Positions 15,647-23,817 of a stretch of 36,319 nucleotides of DNA are shown here, piece after piece. The stretch is from Bordetella parapertussis (GTDB lineage: Bacteria > Pseudomonadota > Gammaproteobacteria > Burkholderiales > Burkholderiaceae_B), in contig CAMDEF010000042.1 of the NCBI GenBank assembly GCA_945895265.1, positions 1-36,319 of the forward strand, read 5' to 3'. How positions within the stretch are numbered: position 1 is the stretch's first letter; each line of letters opens with the position of its first letter. The position numbers were made by a program, and so were the translations under genes. The notes below the pieces were generated by a model, which was not told the DNA's origin, made no database searches, and was given only the letters and a program-made list of their open reading frames with translations.

Positions 15647-15816
15647 CGGTGGCTTGGTGGCCAGAGCCAACGGCCGGTGAAATCGTGTGGTGCCATTTTC
15701 CTGACAATATCAATCCTCAACCCAAGCCACGACCTGCACTTATTCTCAAAGTATTTGATGACGAGGCGCCGCAGTTTCACGTGATCGTGGCCGCACAACG
15801 CAACGCTATTTTTTAA
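15643..15816 (+). pseudogene. Truncated PemK/MazF-like toxin
   Basis: 57 codons: MTVAWWPEPTAGEIVWCHFP, then PKPRPALILKVFDDEAPQFHVIVAA, then a short unrelated end (QRNAIF). The GEIVWC...P-KPRPALI pattern is the N-terminal beta-sheet of PemK/MazF-fold endoribonucleases. The family usually needs about 100-130 residues, so the C-terminal half is lost and the toxin should be inactive. It is coupled by ATGA to the upstream antitoxin-like gene. Confidence 0.6.
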
Positions 15817-15819
15817 AAG

Positions 15820-16146
15820 TTACTTGGATGACTTTGACGCAGTACTCTGGTTGGGCTGATCGCCTAGCAAAACATCAACGAGTTCTATCAGGCGATTTTC
15901 GACTGCCTTCAAACAGTCCTTATCCAATCGCGACAGGCGTTCTAACGACAGTCGTTTAAAAGGCCAGTCTGTGCCCGCTTCCTGAGCATTTTTGATGGCC
16001 GCACTGACTTTCTGCTTTTGTTTAGAAGGCGGTGCAAACCAATCCTCCATCCCGTGAACGGCTTCGATTGAACGAATCGTTTTCTCGGTGATCGCACGTG
16101 TCCCGGAAAGCATCTGCCGAATAAAGGCACCATCTCCCATGATCAC
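15820..16146 (-). CDS. XRE-type HTH protein, N-terminally decayed
   Basis: 108 residues containing GAFIRQMLSGTRAITEKTIRSIE and GMEDWFAPP, the second half of a Cro/CI-like helix-turn-helix as found in phage-type repressors. The first helices are not recognisable. The frame stays open upstream from 16146 (reading ARRKNARSNNHQFFVIMGDG) until a stop near 16208, so part of the original N-terminus may be present but altered by small indels. The tail is hydrophilic. Possibly a remnant repressor or antitoxin. The gap 16147-16371 has no other gene. Confidence 0.5.
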   Translation of the reverse strand: MIMGDGAFIRQMLSGTRAITEKTIRSIEAVHGMEDWFAPPSKQKQKVSAAIKNAQEAGTDWPFKRLSLERLSRLDKDCLKAVENRLIELVDVLLGDQPNQSTASKSSK

Positions 16147-16371
16147 AAAAAATTGATGATTGTTGGATCGAGCGTTTTTCCGACGGGCGGAAATGCCAAT
16201 CCAACGTTAACCATCGCGGCACTAAGCCTGAGGGCCTCTGATTTTTTGATCGGACAACTGCGTGTTGAGAATACTGTGAAAAGAGTGCAGTGATCTTTAG
16301 AAGAAAATATTTCAGATCATCAATATCGAATCAACCAGTCATCTAGAAAATCAGATAATTCTTAATTATTT

Positions 16372-17178
16372 TCAGTTTAACTGCATGACTTTGAGGCGAT
16401 CAAAGGCCTCTTGCAATGGCGCATTACTGATCGCGTCCAAGCCAGCAAAAGGGTTTTGAGACGCGTAAGCCAGATACAGCGCAAATAGACTGACCACAAA
16501 AAAAGAAAAAATACACAAATATTGAGCTGCTGGCTTTTTAAGCATCGCCATAGATAATATGACTGTCGAAGCGAGTAGCGTGAGGATGGCAAGAATTAGC
16601 CCGCGAGAACCAATTCTGTATTCACTTATTTCAATTCTGACGAGCCGATACTCCCGAATTCGCGCGACAAGATTGCCGAGTTGCGAAGCTGTGAGTGGTT
16701 GAAGCTTAGTAAAATTGAATGGGTCGTAAACGATGTCTGACATCACAGTTAGTGGTGTGAGGGCGCTTTTAGTACCCTGACGAATGGAGAGCGCATCGCC
16801 TTGCTGCATCGCTTGCCACTCTTTTTGTAAAACGCCTGAAACGTAAGCACGTGTTGCCTCCATGAGAGGTGCTCCGACTTCTGGTTCAATATTTAGTGAT
16901 ATGCGTCCAAGTGTACGGACCGCATCCGCCTCTTGCAATAATGAGGTCTTTGCACGGATATGGATATTTGAGATGTCACTGAAGACAAAAGCGATGCCCA
17001 ATGAGAGCAAAACTATGGCTCCAGCATTCAATCCCGAAATATTAATACCATCGAATTTATGAACCAACTCGGCGTGTCTTTTGGGGCAAAAGCACCAACG
17101 CATGATGAGATAGGCGATGACAGCGCTTATAAGCACGATAAGTAAAAAGAATAGGGCCATTGAAATAATTGTATGCAT
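16372..17178 (-). CDS. DUF4239 membrane protein
   Basis: A 268-residue integral membrane protein of the DUF4239 (bestrophin-like) family. Two N-terminal transmembrane helices are seen (about 5-26 and 50-68), then a soluble helical middle (70-190), then two C-terminal helices (about 190-212 and 221-242). Typical family landmarks are a small hydrophobic start and the F-S-D-I...LLQEADAVRTLGRI region after helix 2. The molecular role is unknown; a channel-like function is only implied by the family nickname. The gene stands alone between TA and IS debris. Confidence 0.65.
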   Translation of the reverse strand: MHTIISMALFFLLIVLISAVIAYLIMRWCFCPKRHAELVHKFDGINISGLNAGAIVLLSLGIAFVFSDISNIHIRAKTSLLQEADAVRTLGRISLNIEPEVGAPLMEATRAYVSGVLQKEWQAMQQGDALSIRQGTKSALTPLTVMSDIVYDPFNFTKLQPLTASQLGNLVARIREYRLVRIEISEYRIGSRGLILAILTLLASTVILSMAMLKKPAAQYLCIFSFFVVSLFALYLAYASQNPFAGLDAISNAPLQEAFDRLKVMQLN

Positions 17179-17330
17179 TATCCGGACACGTTTTATATGT
17201 AGTTATTATTCATTTGAATCAATCGAACACACAGATTCTGATGCCTTAGCAAGGGAATATTACGATACAATCAAATCGCATCTCAGCTCAAAATGCTGGA
17301 CAAAACTTGAAATAAGACTAACCACATCAA

Positions 17331-17693
17331 TCAATCCCCCTCTCTCACAAAAATTAGCTGTGCGCTGGGTTGATCAAAGCGTTGAAACAACCGCACGATT
17401 GCTTTATGACCGGCCACTTGTTTCCAGTCAAAAATTCGCGCTAACGTGGCGTCTAAATGCGTAATGTCTGTATGAATAAAGCGGTTGGCACCGGTCCAAA
17501 TGCTGACCATCATTTGTTCAATGAGTTGAACAGGATCATAGCCACGGTTCGAGCCAGGCGCAGGCAAACCCCAACTCCTAATCGCCTCTTGAACACCCAT
17601 CCCAACCATCATTTTCTTGAGTAGCGCTAAGCCACCCCAAGCACTCACCTCCCGAGAGGTGAATTTGACATCAAAGTCTTCAACTGTGGTCAC
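17331..17693 (-). pseudogene. IS1380-family transposase, 5' fragment
   Basis: 120 codons with FTSREVSAWGGLALLKKMM and LPAPGSNRGYDPVQLIEQMM, then AGHKAIVRLFQRF, which are N-terminal features of IS1380-type DDE transposases (full proteins about 430 residues or more). The catalytic DDE region is missing, so the element is dead. A 17-nt palindrome CTAATGGCCGCCATTAG (17744-17760) just upstream of the start may belong to the IS end. The stretch 17179-17330 shows no gene. Confidence 0.7.
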
Positions 17694-18104
17694 GGGCTAC
17701 CCTCTTAAAATGGGCATATCACATTGATTTAACTCACTAATCTCTAATGGCCGCCATTAGAAATCTACAAAAATCCACTGAGCCATTTAAGCCTCATAAT
17801 GTGACATCAATTCCTAATGGACAATCTCGGGTAATTGTTGTTACTGAGATTGACCATGAGCTGCCATAAAGGTATCTTAGTCGTTCGCTTGGGGTACTCA
17901 AGCGTCAGTGGTGGATGACACTGGGGGTGGGTGAGTACGTCTTTACGCATTGTCGTCTTTACGCATTGTCTATACTGGATCACTTTCCCACCATGACCAC
18001 GCTGTCTTTCGCCAAAAGGGGCAGATGAAACGGATCCGAGGAGCTGGGTTCAAGCGCCCAGTGAAAGGTAGTACGCTCACGTGCGTATTTACTGCGATAC
18101 AGTA
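17694..18104. repeat. Gene-free stretch with IS end and 16-bp tandem duplication
   Basis: No gene seen. It contains the palindrome 17744-17760 and an IR CGCTTG/CAAGCG near 17886-17904. GTCTTTACGCATTGTC is perfectly duplicated in tandem at 17939-17954 and 17955-17970. It is probably IS debris leading into the mazEF-like promoter. Confidence 0.5.
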
Positions 18105-18137
18105 TATAATATGCACTATGCACACAACGCATAGGAG
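18105..18137 (+). promoter_or_regulatory. Promoter/operator of MazEF-like pair
   Basis: A TATAAT -10 box (18105-18110) is followed by tandem TATGCAC heptamers (18110-18123), an inverted repeat CTATGC/GCATAG (18116-18121 and 18129-18134) and an AGGAG ribosome site (18133-18137). Repeats overlapping the promoter suit autorepression by the antitoxin. No clear -35 was assigned. Confidence 0.55.
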
Positions 18138-18142
18138 CTATT

Positions 18143-18373
18143 ATGCATAAGCGAATGACAATCACACTTGATGAAGCAGTCTACGATGGGTTGAATAGGT
18201 TGATTGGCAAACGACGCATGAGCCAATTCATTGAGGATTTACTACGTCCCCACGTTCTGGATTCTTCACTCGATGATGGATATCGGGCGATGGCAGCCGA
18301 CGAAGCGCGTGAAACAGAGGCGCAAAACTGGTGTAACGCACTTGCAAGGGATATGGTAAGTGAAGCGCGGTGA
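18143..18373 (+). CDS. Ribbon-helix-helix antitoxin (MazE-like role)
   Basis: A 76-residue protein starting MHKRMTITLDEAVYDGLNRL, the beta-strand and first helix of a CopG/ribbon-helix-helix DNA-binding fold, followed by RRMSQFIEDLLRPHV. The acidic C-terminal tail is probably the toxin-binding segment. It has a well placed AGGAG site and overlaps the toxin gene by 14 bp. It is expected to bind the repeats in its own promoter and neutralise the MazF-type partner. Confidence 0.8.
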   Translation: MHKRMTITLDEAVYDGLNRLIGKRRMSQFIEDLLRPHVLDSSLDDGYRAMAADEARETEAQNWCNALARDMVSEAR

Positions 18374-18686
18374 GGTTTGGTGGGTCGAGTTTGACCCTTC
18401 GATTGGAAGTGAGATTCGCAAGAAACGACCTGCCGTGATCGTCAGTAATGACGCGGCCAATCGCAATCTGGCAAGAGTAGTCGTTGTACCGCTAACCAGC
18501 AACACGGGTCGTCAGTATCCCGGTGAAGCGGTGGTGACAGTAGGCGGGCAGACCAGCAAGGCAATGGCCGACCAAATCATGGCGGCCGACAAGTCGCGAC
18601 TGGATATTAAACTCGACGAGCTATCCAAGGCAGACATGTTGGGAGTTGAGGATGCAATCAAGGTTCATCTAGCCTTGCCGAGATAA
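18360..18686 (+). CDS. MazF/PemK-type endoribonuclease toxin
   Basis: A 108-residue toxin from a GTG start at 18360 (MKRGEVWWVEFDPSIGSEIR). Family landmarks are G-E-V-W-W-V at the start, KKRPAVIVSND (the conserved RPA/V loop), VVVPLTSN, and the C-terminal MADQIMAADKSRL block with the functional S/D-R-L motif. The full length and intact motifs suggest an active mRNA-cleaving toxin, unlike the other toxin fragments nearby. Translation is coupled to the antitoxin by overlap. Confidence 0.85.
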   Translation: MKRGEVWWVEFDPSIGSEIRKKRPAVIVSNDAANRNLARVVVVPLTSNTGRQYPGEAVVTVGGQTSKAMADQIMAADKSRLDIKLDELSKADMLGVEDAIKVHLALPR

Positions 18687-18726
18687 CGGACCATGGATAG
18701 AAATTCACAACTAAAACTCGAGTGTG

Positions 18727-18769
18727 TTGACGCCGCACCCCCCGGTGGTCAGTATTCAACCGGCGTCAA
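18727..18769. repeat. 9-bp inverted repeat between TA pair and catabolic genes
   Basis: TTGACGCCG (18727-18735) and CGGCGTCAA (18761-18769), 25 nt apart, between the convergent mazF-like and DsbA-like genes. It may be an IS remnant or a weak terminator. There is no T-tract. Confidence 0.35.
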
Positions 18770-18786
18770 TAGTCTTGGGCCAATAA

Positions 18787-19404
18787 TCACGCTATCGGCT
18801 CTTGCTCAGCACGGCGCTTGTTGAGTCTTTCGATCAGCATGTCGACGCGGTCGCCACCCCAGAACAACTCGCCGTCGAGCACGAACATCGGCACGCCGAA
18901 TACACCCATTGCCTCGGCTTCGTCGATCACACGTTCATGCTCGTTGCGGCCGGGCCCTTCGGCCCAGGCTTCATAGGCGGTAGGATCGCCGCCTATGTCG
19001 GCAATCAGCCCCTTCATCGCCGCCAGCGAATCAATGTCCAGCTCGCGCTTCCAGAAGCGCACGAACACGGTGTCGTTGTAGATGCGGAACAGGCCGTTCT
19101 GCTTGGCGAATAACAAACCTGCGTTGGCGTAGTAGCCGTTATAGACCCGCTCCGGGCCTTTCAGTACCAGGCCCTGGGCGTTGGCCAGGCGACGGGCATC
19201 CATGTAGCTGTAGCGCACCCGCCGCCACTGATGTGCGTTGCGGGTTTCAAGTGTACCGAGATAGTCCTGTATCCGCAGTGTGTACGGATACCAATCCAGC
19301 TCTAGCTGGTATTTTTCGGCCAGCGCATAAGTGGGATCCTTGGCGACGAAGGCATATGGACTCTTATAGTCGGTGTAGACGCGTACCGGGATTTTCTTTT
19401 GCAT
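18787..19404 (-). CDS. DsbA-family / 2-hydroxychromene-2-carboxylate isomerase-like protein
   Basis: A 205-residue thioredoxin-fold protein. The N-terminal VRVYTDYKSPYAF has Ser15-Pro16-Tyr17 where DsbA has its CXXC, as in HCCA isomerases of the kappa-GST class that use glutathione and a serine. The C-terminal part has GVFGVPMFVLDGELFWGGDRVDML, the usual cis-Pro loop and C-terminal block. The likely role is glutathione-dependent isomerisation in aromatic compound breakdown, but the substrate is open. It is GC-rich, in the same direction as and 79 bp downstream of the acyl-CoA synthetase gene, so probably one operon. Confidence 0.75.
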   Translation of the reverse strand: MQKKIPVRVYTDYKSPYAFVAKDPTYALAEKYQLELDWYPYTLRIQDYLGTLETRNAHQWRRVRYSYMDARRLANAQGLVLKGPERVYNGYYANAGLLFAKQNGLFRIYNDTVFVRFWKRELDIDSLAAMKGLIADIGGDPTAYEAWAEGPGRNEHERVIDEAEAMGVFGVPMFVLDGELFWGGDRVDMLIERLNKRRAEQEPIA

Positions 19405-19483
19405 ACGTTCTCTTGTCGGTGGTGTCGAATGGATTCGGTTCTAACAGGTTGGTGAAGATGTTAACGGTTCGTATCTTTTGGCG

Positions 19484-21112
19484 TCAGTTGGCGAGGCGCT
19501 TGGCGCGCAGGCCGAGCTGATGCAAGTCCAGCGTATCGAGAGTGACTCCCTGCTCACGCAGCAAATGCTTTTGCACTTTCGCAGTCGGCGTCTTGGGCAG
19601 GGCGGGCAAAACCCGCAAGTAGCGTGGCAGCATGAAGTGTGGCAGTCGCGCTTGCAGGTGAGCGAACAGCGCTGCCGAGTCGAGTGGTTGGCCCTCGGTA
19701 GTTGCCACGACCAACATCACCTCGTCTTCGCCGAATTCGGACGGCGCCGGGATCGCGGCGACTTCGCGTACTGCGGGGAAGGCCAGCACCTCGGCCTCGA
19801 CTTCATGCGAAGAAATGTTCTCACCGCGCCGACGGATGCAGTCCTTGATCCGGTCCTTGAAGAGATAGTCGCCGTCTGCATCGATTGTGAAACAGTCGCC
19901 GGTATGGAACCAGCCGTTGCGCCAGGCGCGGGCAGTGGCGGCATCGTCGCGGTTATAGCCATGGTTCATTGCCCAAGGCTGGTCGGTGCGGATCACCAAC
20001 TCACCGGTTGCGCCGGGCGGCACCTCGATATCGTTCTCGTCGACCAGCCGCAATTGCACACCGGGACGTGGACGGCCGCATACATGCGGCTTGGACGGAT
20101 TCGGGCCACAGATCAGCGGCGTGCTGATCTCGGTCATGTTGAATAGCGTGTGAACTTCGACCCCGAAGCGCGCGGCGAATTCGGAGCCGATTGCTCCCAG
20201 CGGCACGATGAACACCATGCGCAGCAGATGAGAGCGGTCATCCGGCCTAGGCGCTTGCTTGAGCAGGAAGCTAGCCATCACTCCGAGCAGGAATACGGAT
20301 GTCACCTGCAGCCGCCGTATCGAACCCCAGAAGCGCTCGGTGGAAAAGTTGGCGGTGACGCCGATCGAGCTGCCACGGCAAAGTGCAGCTGAGGCGATGA
20401 AGGCCCCGCCGATATGGAATATCGGCAGGTGCAGCAACTGGCGATCTTGTTGTCGCACGCATGGCCAGCCGACCGGGCCCACCGCGGTGTAGCTGTGGCG
20501 ATAGGAAACCAGCACGCCCTTTGAGGCTCCGGTGGTGCCCGAGGTGTAGATGATGAACTGGGTGTCCCACGGCGCCAATACGGGGTCGGGCAGCGGCGTG
20601 GGCGCCGGTGCGGTGAGCACGCTGGCTGGATATATTGCTCGGCTCGCCGATTGTGCCGCTGTTTGTGCCACTGTCTGTGCCTGCACATCGGGTCCGTTTA
20701 CCACGATGGAAGCCAGTGCCGGGCCGGCGGCTTCTTCTAGCCGCTCCAGCAGTTCCGGCTCGACCACCGCCAGCCGCGCGCCGGCATTGTCCACAACATG
20801 GCGCAACAGGTTGCCCAGGTAGGCGGTGTTGACCGGCACCGCGATGGCGCCAAGGTAGTGCAGCGCGAACATGACTCGCAACGCAAAACCGCTGTTGCCC
20901 AGCATCAACAGCACCGTGTCGCCGCGGCCTACGTTGAGCGCGGCCAGACCATTGGCGGTGCTGCGCACCTTGTCCAGTGTGCAGCGGAACGTCCAGTCAG
21001 CTTCATCCTCGAACGCCGCATACACCGCGTCCGGCCGCTCAAGCGCATGGCGTTCCAGTGCATAGCGCAGCACGGATTGTTCGTGGGGCGGAGCGGTACT
21101 GCTCGATTCCAT
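19484..21112 (-). CDS. Acyl-CoA synthetase (AMP-dependent ligase)
   Basis: A 542-residue adenylate-forming enzyme that activates a carboxylic acid to its CoA thioester. Visible motifs: P-loop-like YTSGTTGASKG (189-199), the A5-type region around TLFNMTEIS, the hinge segment GWFHTGDCFTIDADGDYLFKDRIKDCIRRRGENIS, and the C-terminal PTAKVQK with the catalytic Lys. The overall pattern resembles CaiC-like and medium-chain or aromatic acid ligases. Residues about 140-180 form a low-complexity Ala/Pro/Thr/Gln insert. It is GC-rich, transcribed with the DsbA-like isomerase. Together they look like a fragment of an acid-degradation pathway; thiolase or dehydrogenase genes are missing. Confidence 0.85.
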   Translation of the reverse strand: MESSSTAPPHEQSVLRYALERHALERPDAVYAAFEDEADWTFRCTLDKVRSTANGLAALNVGRGDTVLLMLGNSGFALRVMFALHYLGAIAVPVNTAYLGNLLRHVVDNAGARLAVVEPELLERLEEAAGPALASIVVNGPDVQAQTVAQTAAQSASRAIYPASVLTAPAPTPLPDPVLAPWDTQFIIYTSGTTGASKGVLVSYRHSYTAVGPVGWPCVRQQDRQLLHLPIFHIGGAFIASAALCRGSSIGVTANFSTERFWGSIRRLQVTSVFLLGVMASFLLKQAPRPDDRSHLLRMVFIVPLGAIGSEFAARFGVEVHTLFNMTEISTPLICGPNPSKPHVCGRPRPGVQLRLVDENDIEVPPGATGELVIRTDQPWAMNHGYNRDDAATARAWRNGWFHTGDCFTIDADGDYLFKDRIKDCIRRRGENISSHEVEAEVLAFPAVREVAAIPAPSEFGEDEVMLVVATTEGQPLDSAALFAHLQARLPHFMLPRYLRVLPALPKTPTAKVQKHLLREQGVTLDTLDLHQLGLRAKRLAN

Positions 21113-21182
21113 GAATATCCTCGTCTTTGCTATCGGATAATGGTAAATATCGGGCTATCTTTTCCCATCTTGTACAGGTTCT

Positions 21183-21446
21183 TTAGTGCCTCGACTTTGA
21201 GAATCCGTCTTTGATCCAAATAATCGCTCTTCTGCTGCCTGTCATCAGGAACACGATTAAAGATACCATTTCTGGGTACATGAGACTGAAGCCTCTGAAT
21301 TGAAAGCTGCCGCCGGACGGTGTCAGCAGGTGGTAAAGCAAAATGTTAAGCGCCATGTCTGAGGTAAGAGCAAGAATCAAAGTCAATCGCTGCCAACCCC
21401 TGTAGGACTCATAGTTCAAAAAACTACGGCGAGAGGATTCGGTCAT
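21183..21446 (-). CDS. Possible small membrane protein
   Basis: 87 residues from ATG 21446 (MTESSRRSFLNYESYRGWQR). Two hydrophobic segments are seen: LTLILALTSDMALNILLYHLL and MVSLIVFLMTG. I do not recognise a family. The frame extends upstream to 21587, but that part is unconvincing. No clear ribosome site is present. It could be a remnant. Confidence 0.35.
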   Translation of the reverse strand: MTESSRRSFLNYESYRGWQRLTLILALTSDMALNILLYHLLTPSGGSFQFRGFSLMYPEMVSLIVFLMTGSRRAIIWIKDGFSKSRH

Positions 21447-21662
21447 TTGCGTGGGGATCTTTACCGACCAATGCGTATCAAGCACGGTACGAAGTCTGGC
21501 TGACGAGAGTTTTGACGTTACAGTTTGCCACGATGCGTGCGCTGCCGCGACGGATGAGATCCATGATAACGAACTAAAGGCTATCAACTGGATTTATTGC
21601 CAGGTAGCTAGTACAGATGAAACCATAGGTTTTATTTGTTAAGTATCAACACTGCTGTCCGG

Positions 21663-21839
21663 TTAAACCGGGTTGAACCAAGTGGGTGGTGTTATGCGAT
21701 TGAGCTGACCTTGGTGCACTAGCTCATTGAGCTTGCTGCCTGTTGTGCTCGTAGCTACAACTAGTTTAAGCAGAGTAATGGCGCGCTCAACGCTTTGAGT
21801 GCCCGAGCGAATTGGCTGACAGTGAGCCCGCATTTTCAT
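21663..21839 (-). pseudogene. IclR-family regulator, N-terminal remnant
   Basis: 58 codons: MKMRAHCQPIRSGTQSVERA, then ITLLKLVV and SKLNELVHQ...LNR, which is the start of the IclR winged-helix domain (GTQSVERA, L-NEL, GLNR). After LNR the sequence diverges and stops, so the recognition helix and ligand domain are lost. It lies divergent to the TRAP operon it probably once controlled. The flanking stretch 21588-21662 holds nothing. Confidence 0.6.
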
Positions 21840-21855
21840 CAACCTTTAAAAAATT

Positions 21856-21868
21856 TTCACATTGTGAA
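21856..21868. promoter_or_regulatory. TTCACATTGTGAA palindrome
   Basis: A 13-nt palindrome 16 bp upstream of the IclR remnant and about 340 bp upstream of the TRAP operon, possibly a former operator of that regulator. Confidence 0.3.
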
Positions 21869-21905
21869 TATTTGATGACACAAGATTTTCATTCACCATT
21901 AATAT

Positions 21906-22055
21906 ATGTCGCACAAAGAAGAACACAAAATAAAAAACTTATCAAATACAATACTGCGATTGGGTAAAGAGGTAGGCGTGCCAATGTTGATGCATGCGGC
22001 AAAATTTGCCTTGTTTGAGTTTGCCAGAAATGCTGGCGATGGCGATCAATCCTGA
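21906..22055 (+). pseudogene. Possible C-terminal remnant of an NAD(P)-dependent dehydrogenase
   Basis: 49 codons from an ATG, ending in LGKEVGVPMLMHAAKFALFE and a FARNAGDGDQS tail. The pattern E-x-G-V-P...A-x-x-G-x-G-D-x-S resembles the C-terminal helices of 3-hydroxyisobutyrate or tartronate-semialdehyde reductase-type enzymes, which often neighbour IclR and TRAP genes. It could also be a genuine small gene. Between it and dctP lie a CCACAGA/TCTGTGG hairpin (about 22109-22130) and the dctP ribosome site. Confidence 0.35.
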
Positions 22056-22194
22056 ATCGAGACAAAGAAAATATGGGAAGACATAATGGCCGTCAAATTT
22101 GGACCCACAGAGGATTAGTCTGTGGCAATTTCGTTACAGTGAATAAGCGTCTGGTTCACAGTCTGAACTAGTTTTATTTTTTTAAGGAAATCAC

Positions 22195-23227
22195 ATGTCC
22201 TCTTTATCCGTAAAACTCATGGCGGCCTCGTTTGCAGTTTTGGCGTCGGTGTTGGTCGCGACACCAGCCTCGGCTCAGGAAAAACTCCGCATAGCGCTCG
22301 ACACGAATCCTGTTCATGTCCGTAACAAAGGCGTGGAAATTTTTGTTGAGGAATTGAAAAAAACGCACGGGTAACCGCTTTGCGATCGAAATCTACCCAA
22401 GCGGCCAGTTGTTCCGTGATCGCGATGTTCCACGTGCATTGCGTCAGGATGCCCTCGAAATGGCTGTTCCGGGCATATGGCAGCTCGATAGTGCCGAACC
22501 CAATGCCGCACTCCAGAGTCTTCCCATGTTCTATGGTATTGACGAGGCAACTGTTCATAAAGTGATGGACGGCAAACTCGGCCAATACTTGAACAAAAAA
22601 TTTGAAGAGCGCATGCGCGTAAGGGTTTTGGGTAAATGGATGGATCTTGGTTCTCAAAACACCTTTTCCGTTAAAAAAGAAATCAAAAATTACAACGATC
22701 TGCAAGGGATGAAAATTCGGTATCCCGGTGGAACTGGCAATGCAAAGCGTATCTCAGCACTTGGCGCAGTACCTTTGCTCGTGCCATGGCCCGATGTGCC
22801 TTTGGCAATGAGCCAAGGTGTGATGGACGGTTTGCTGACAACGTTTGAAAGTAGTGTCTCATCCAAGTTGATGGACTCTGGTATGAAATTTAGTTTCGAA
22901 GACAGAAACCTATTTGGCCAGTACGTTCCAATGATGCGTGCCAACTTCTTTAACAAGCAGCCAAAGGAAGTGCAGCAAGCCATTCTTGAGTCATGGGATA
23001 TTGCAGCGACACAAGAGCGTAAAGATGCTGGTGCAGCTCAGATCAAGGCCAGAGAAACCCTTATCAAGGCGGGTCTTGTTGTTGTAGTGCCAACACCTGC
23101 TGAAGTCTTAGGTGCTCGCCGTGAACTCATGAAAATGCAGGCTGAGCTCGTCAAGAGTATCAAGATGGATCAGGATGTCGTAGACGAAGCATTTAAGAAC
23201 CTTAAAGAAGCAGGCGTTGCGTACTAA
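22195..23227 (+). pseudogene. TRAP transporter binding protein DctP, frameshifted
   Basis: A periplasmic solute-binding protein for a TRAP transporter. From ATG 22195 (AAGGA site 7 nt upstream) a signal peptide (ending TPASA) and IALDTNPVHVRNKGVEIFVE are read, but the frame stops at 22372. The downstream frame continues seamlessly as NRFAIEIYPSGQLFRDRDVP to 23227. Removing one A from the A7 run at 22357-22363 restores a single product of about 343 residues (ELKKRTGNRFAIEIYPS). So this is a one-base insertion: a true mutation, a sequencing error, or slippage-tolerated expression. The dctQ and dctM genes that follow are intact. The substrate is unknown, probably an organic acid. Confidence 0.85.
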
Positions 23228-23229
23228 AA

Positions 23230-23817
23230 ATGCAAGCAAAAGACACAGTTCAGGCGGCTGAGCCGTCCTCTGGCAATCGACTCTATGAGACGTTGCGCCA
23301 GAAGGCTCAGGCTGATCTCGAGGCGGAAGCCCACGAAGTGCCTAAATGCCACCCCATCGAAGCTCTGATAGTGGGGGGCTTGGCCACATTGGCTTTGACG
23401 ATGTGTTCCTACAACGTCATTGTGAGATTGACAGCACCCTCGTGGACACTGGATTTTGTCGAAGAAGTGCAGGTGTACATGGTGATCTGGGCAGTTTTTT
23501 TATCGCTCGGCACCGTGACCCTGATGGATCGTCACGTGAAGTCTGATTTTTTTATTAATATGTTTCCACCCAAACTCAAGCACGGTGTTGAGGTATTTTC
23601 AGACGTGCTTGGTTTGATTTTTTGTATGTTTGCCGTATATTTTGGATCAGCTGTGGCCTATCAGGCATGGGATTTCGGTGATGTATCGACAACGATGCTC
23701 CGTGTCCCTTTGTGGATTTATTTTGCAGCCTTTCCTGGTGGTGCCCTTGTAATGGGATTGGCTTACTTCGTTCGCTTGTACCGCAGGTGTATTAAGCGGG
23801 AGCAGCGGCATGCTTAG
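23230..23817 (+). CDS. TRAP transporter small permease DctQ
   Basis: A 195-residue small subunit with four transmembrane helices (roughly 47-67, 88-106, 122-144, 163-183) after a long charged N-terminus (1-40). The W-A-V-F-L-S-L-G segment with the following MDRHVKSDFF loop is typical of DctQ. It starts 2 bp after the dctP stop and overlaps dctM by 8 bp. It forms the membrane complex with DctM for Na+-driven uptake. Confidence 0.85.
   Translation: MQAKDTVQAAEPSSGNRLYETLRQKAQADLEAEAHEVPKCHPIEALIVGGLATLALTMCSYNVIVRLTAPSWTLDFVEEVQVYMVIWAVFLSLGTVTLMDRHVKSDFFINMFPPKLKHGVEVFSDVLGLIFCMFAVYFGSAVAYQAWDFGDVSTTMLRVPLWIYFAAFPGGALVMGLAYFVRLYRRCIKREQRHA

Noticed and set aside
18727..18769. IS21-type element end
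   Set aside because: The 9-bp inverted repeat resembles an IS remnant, but no transposase or helper ATPase sequence is near, so it was kept only as a repeat.
19478..20146. 222-codon plus-strand frame inside the acyl-CoA synthetase gene
   Set aside because: It lies antisense to a gene with full adenylation motifs. Long shadows are common in GC-rich DNA.
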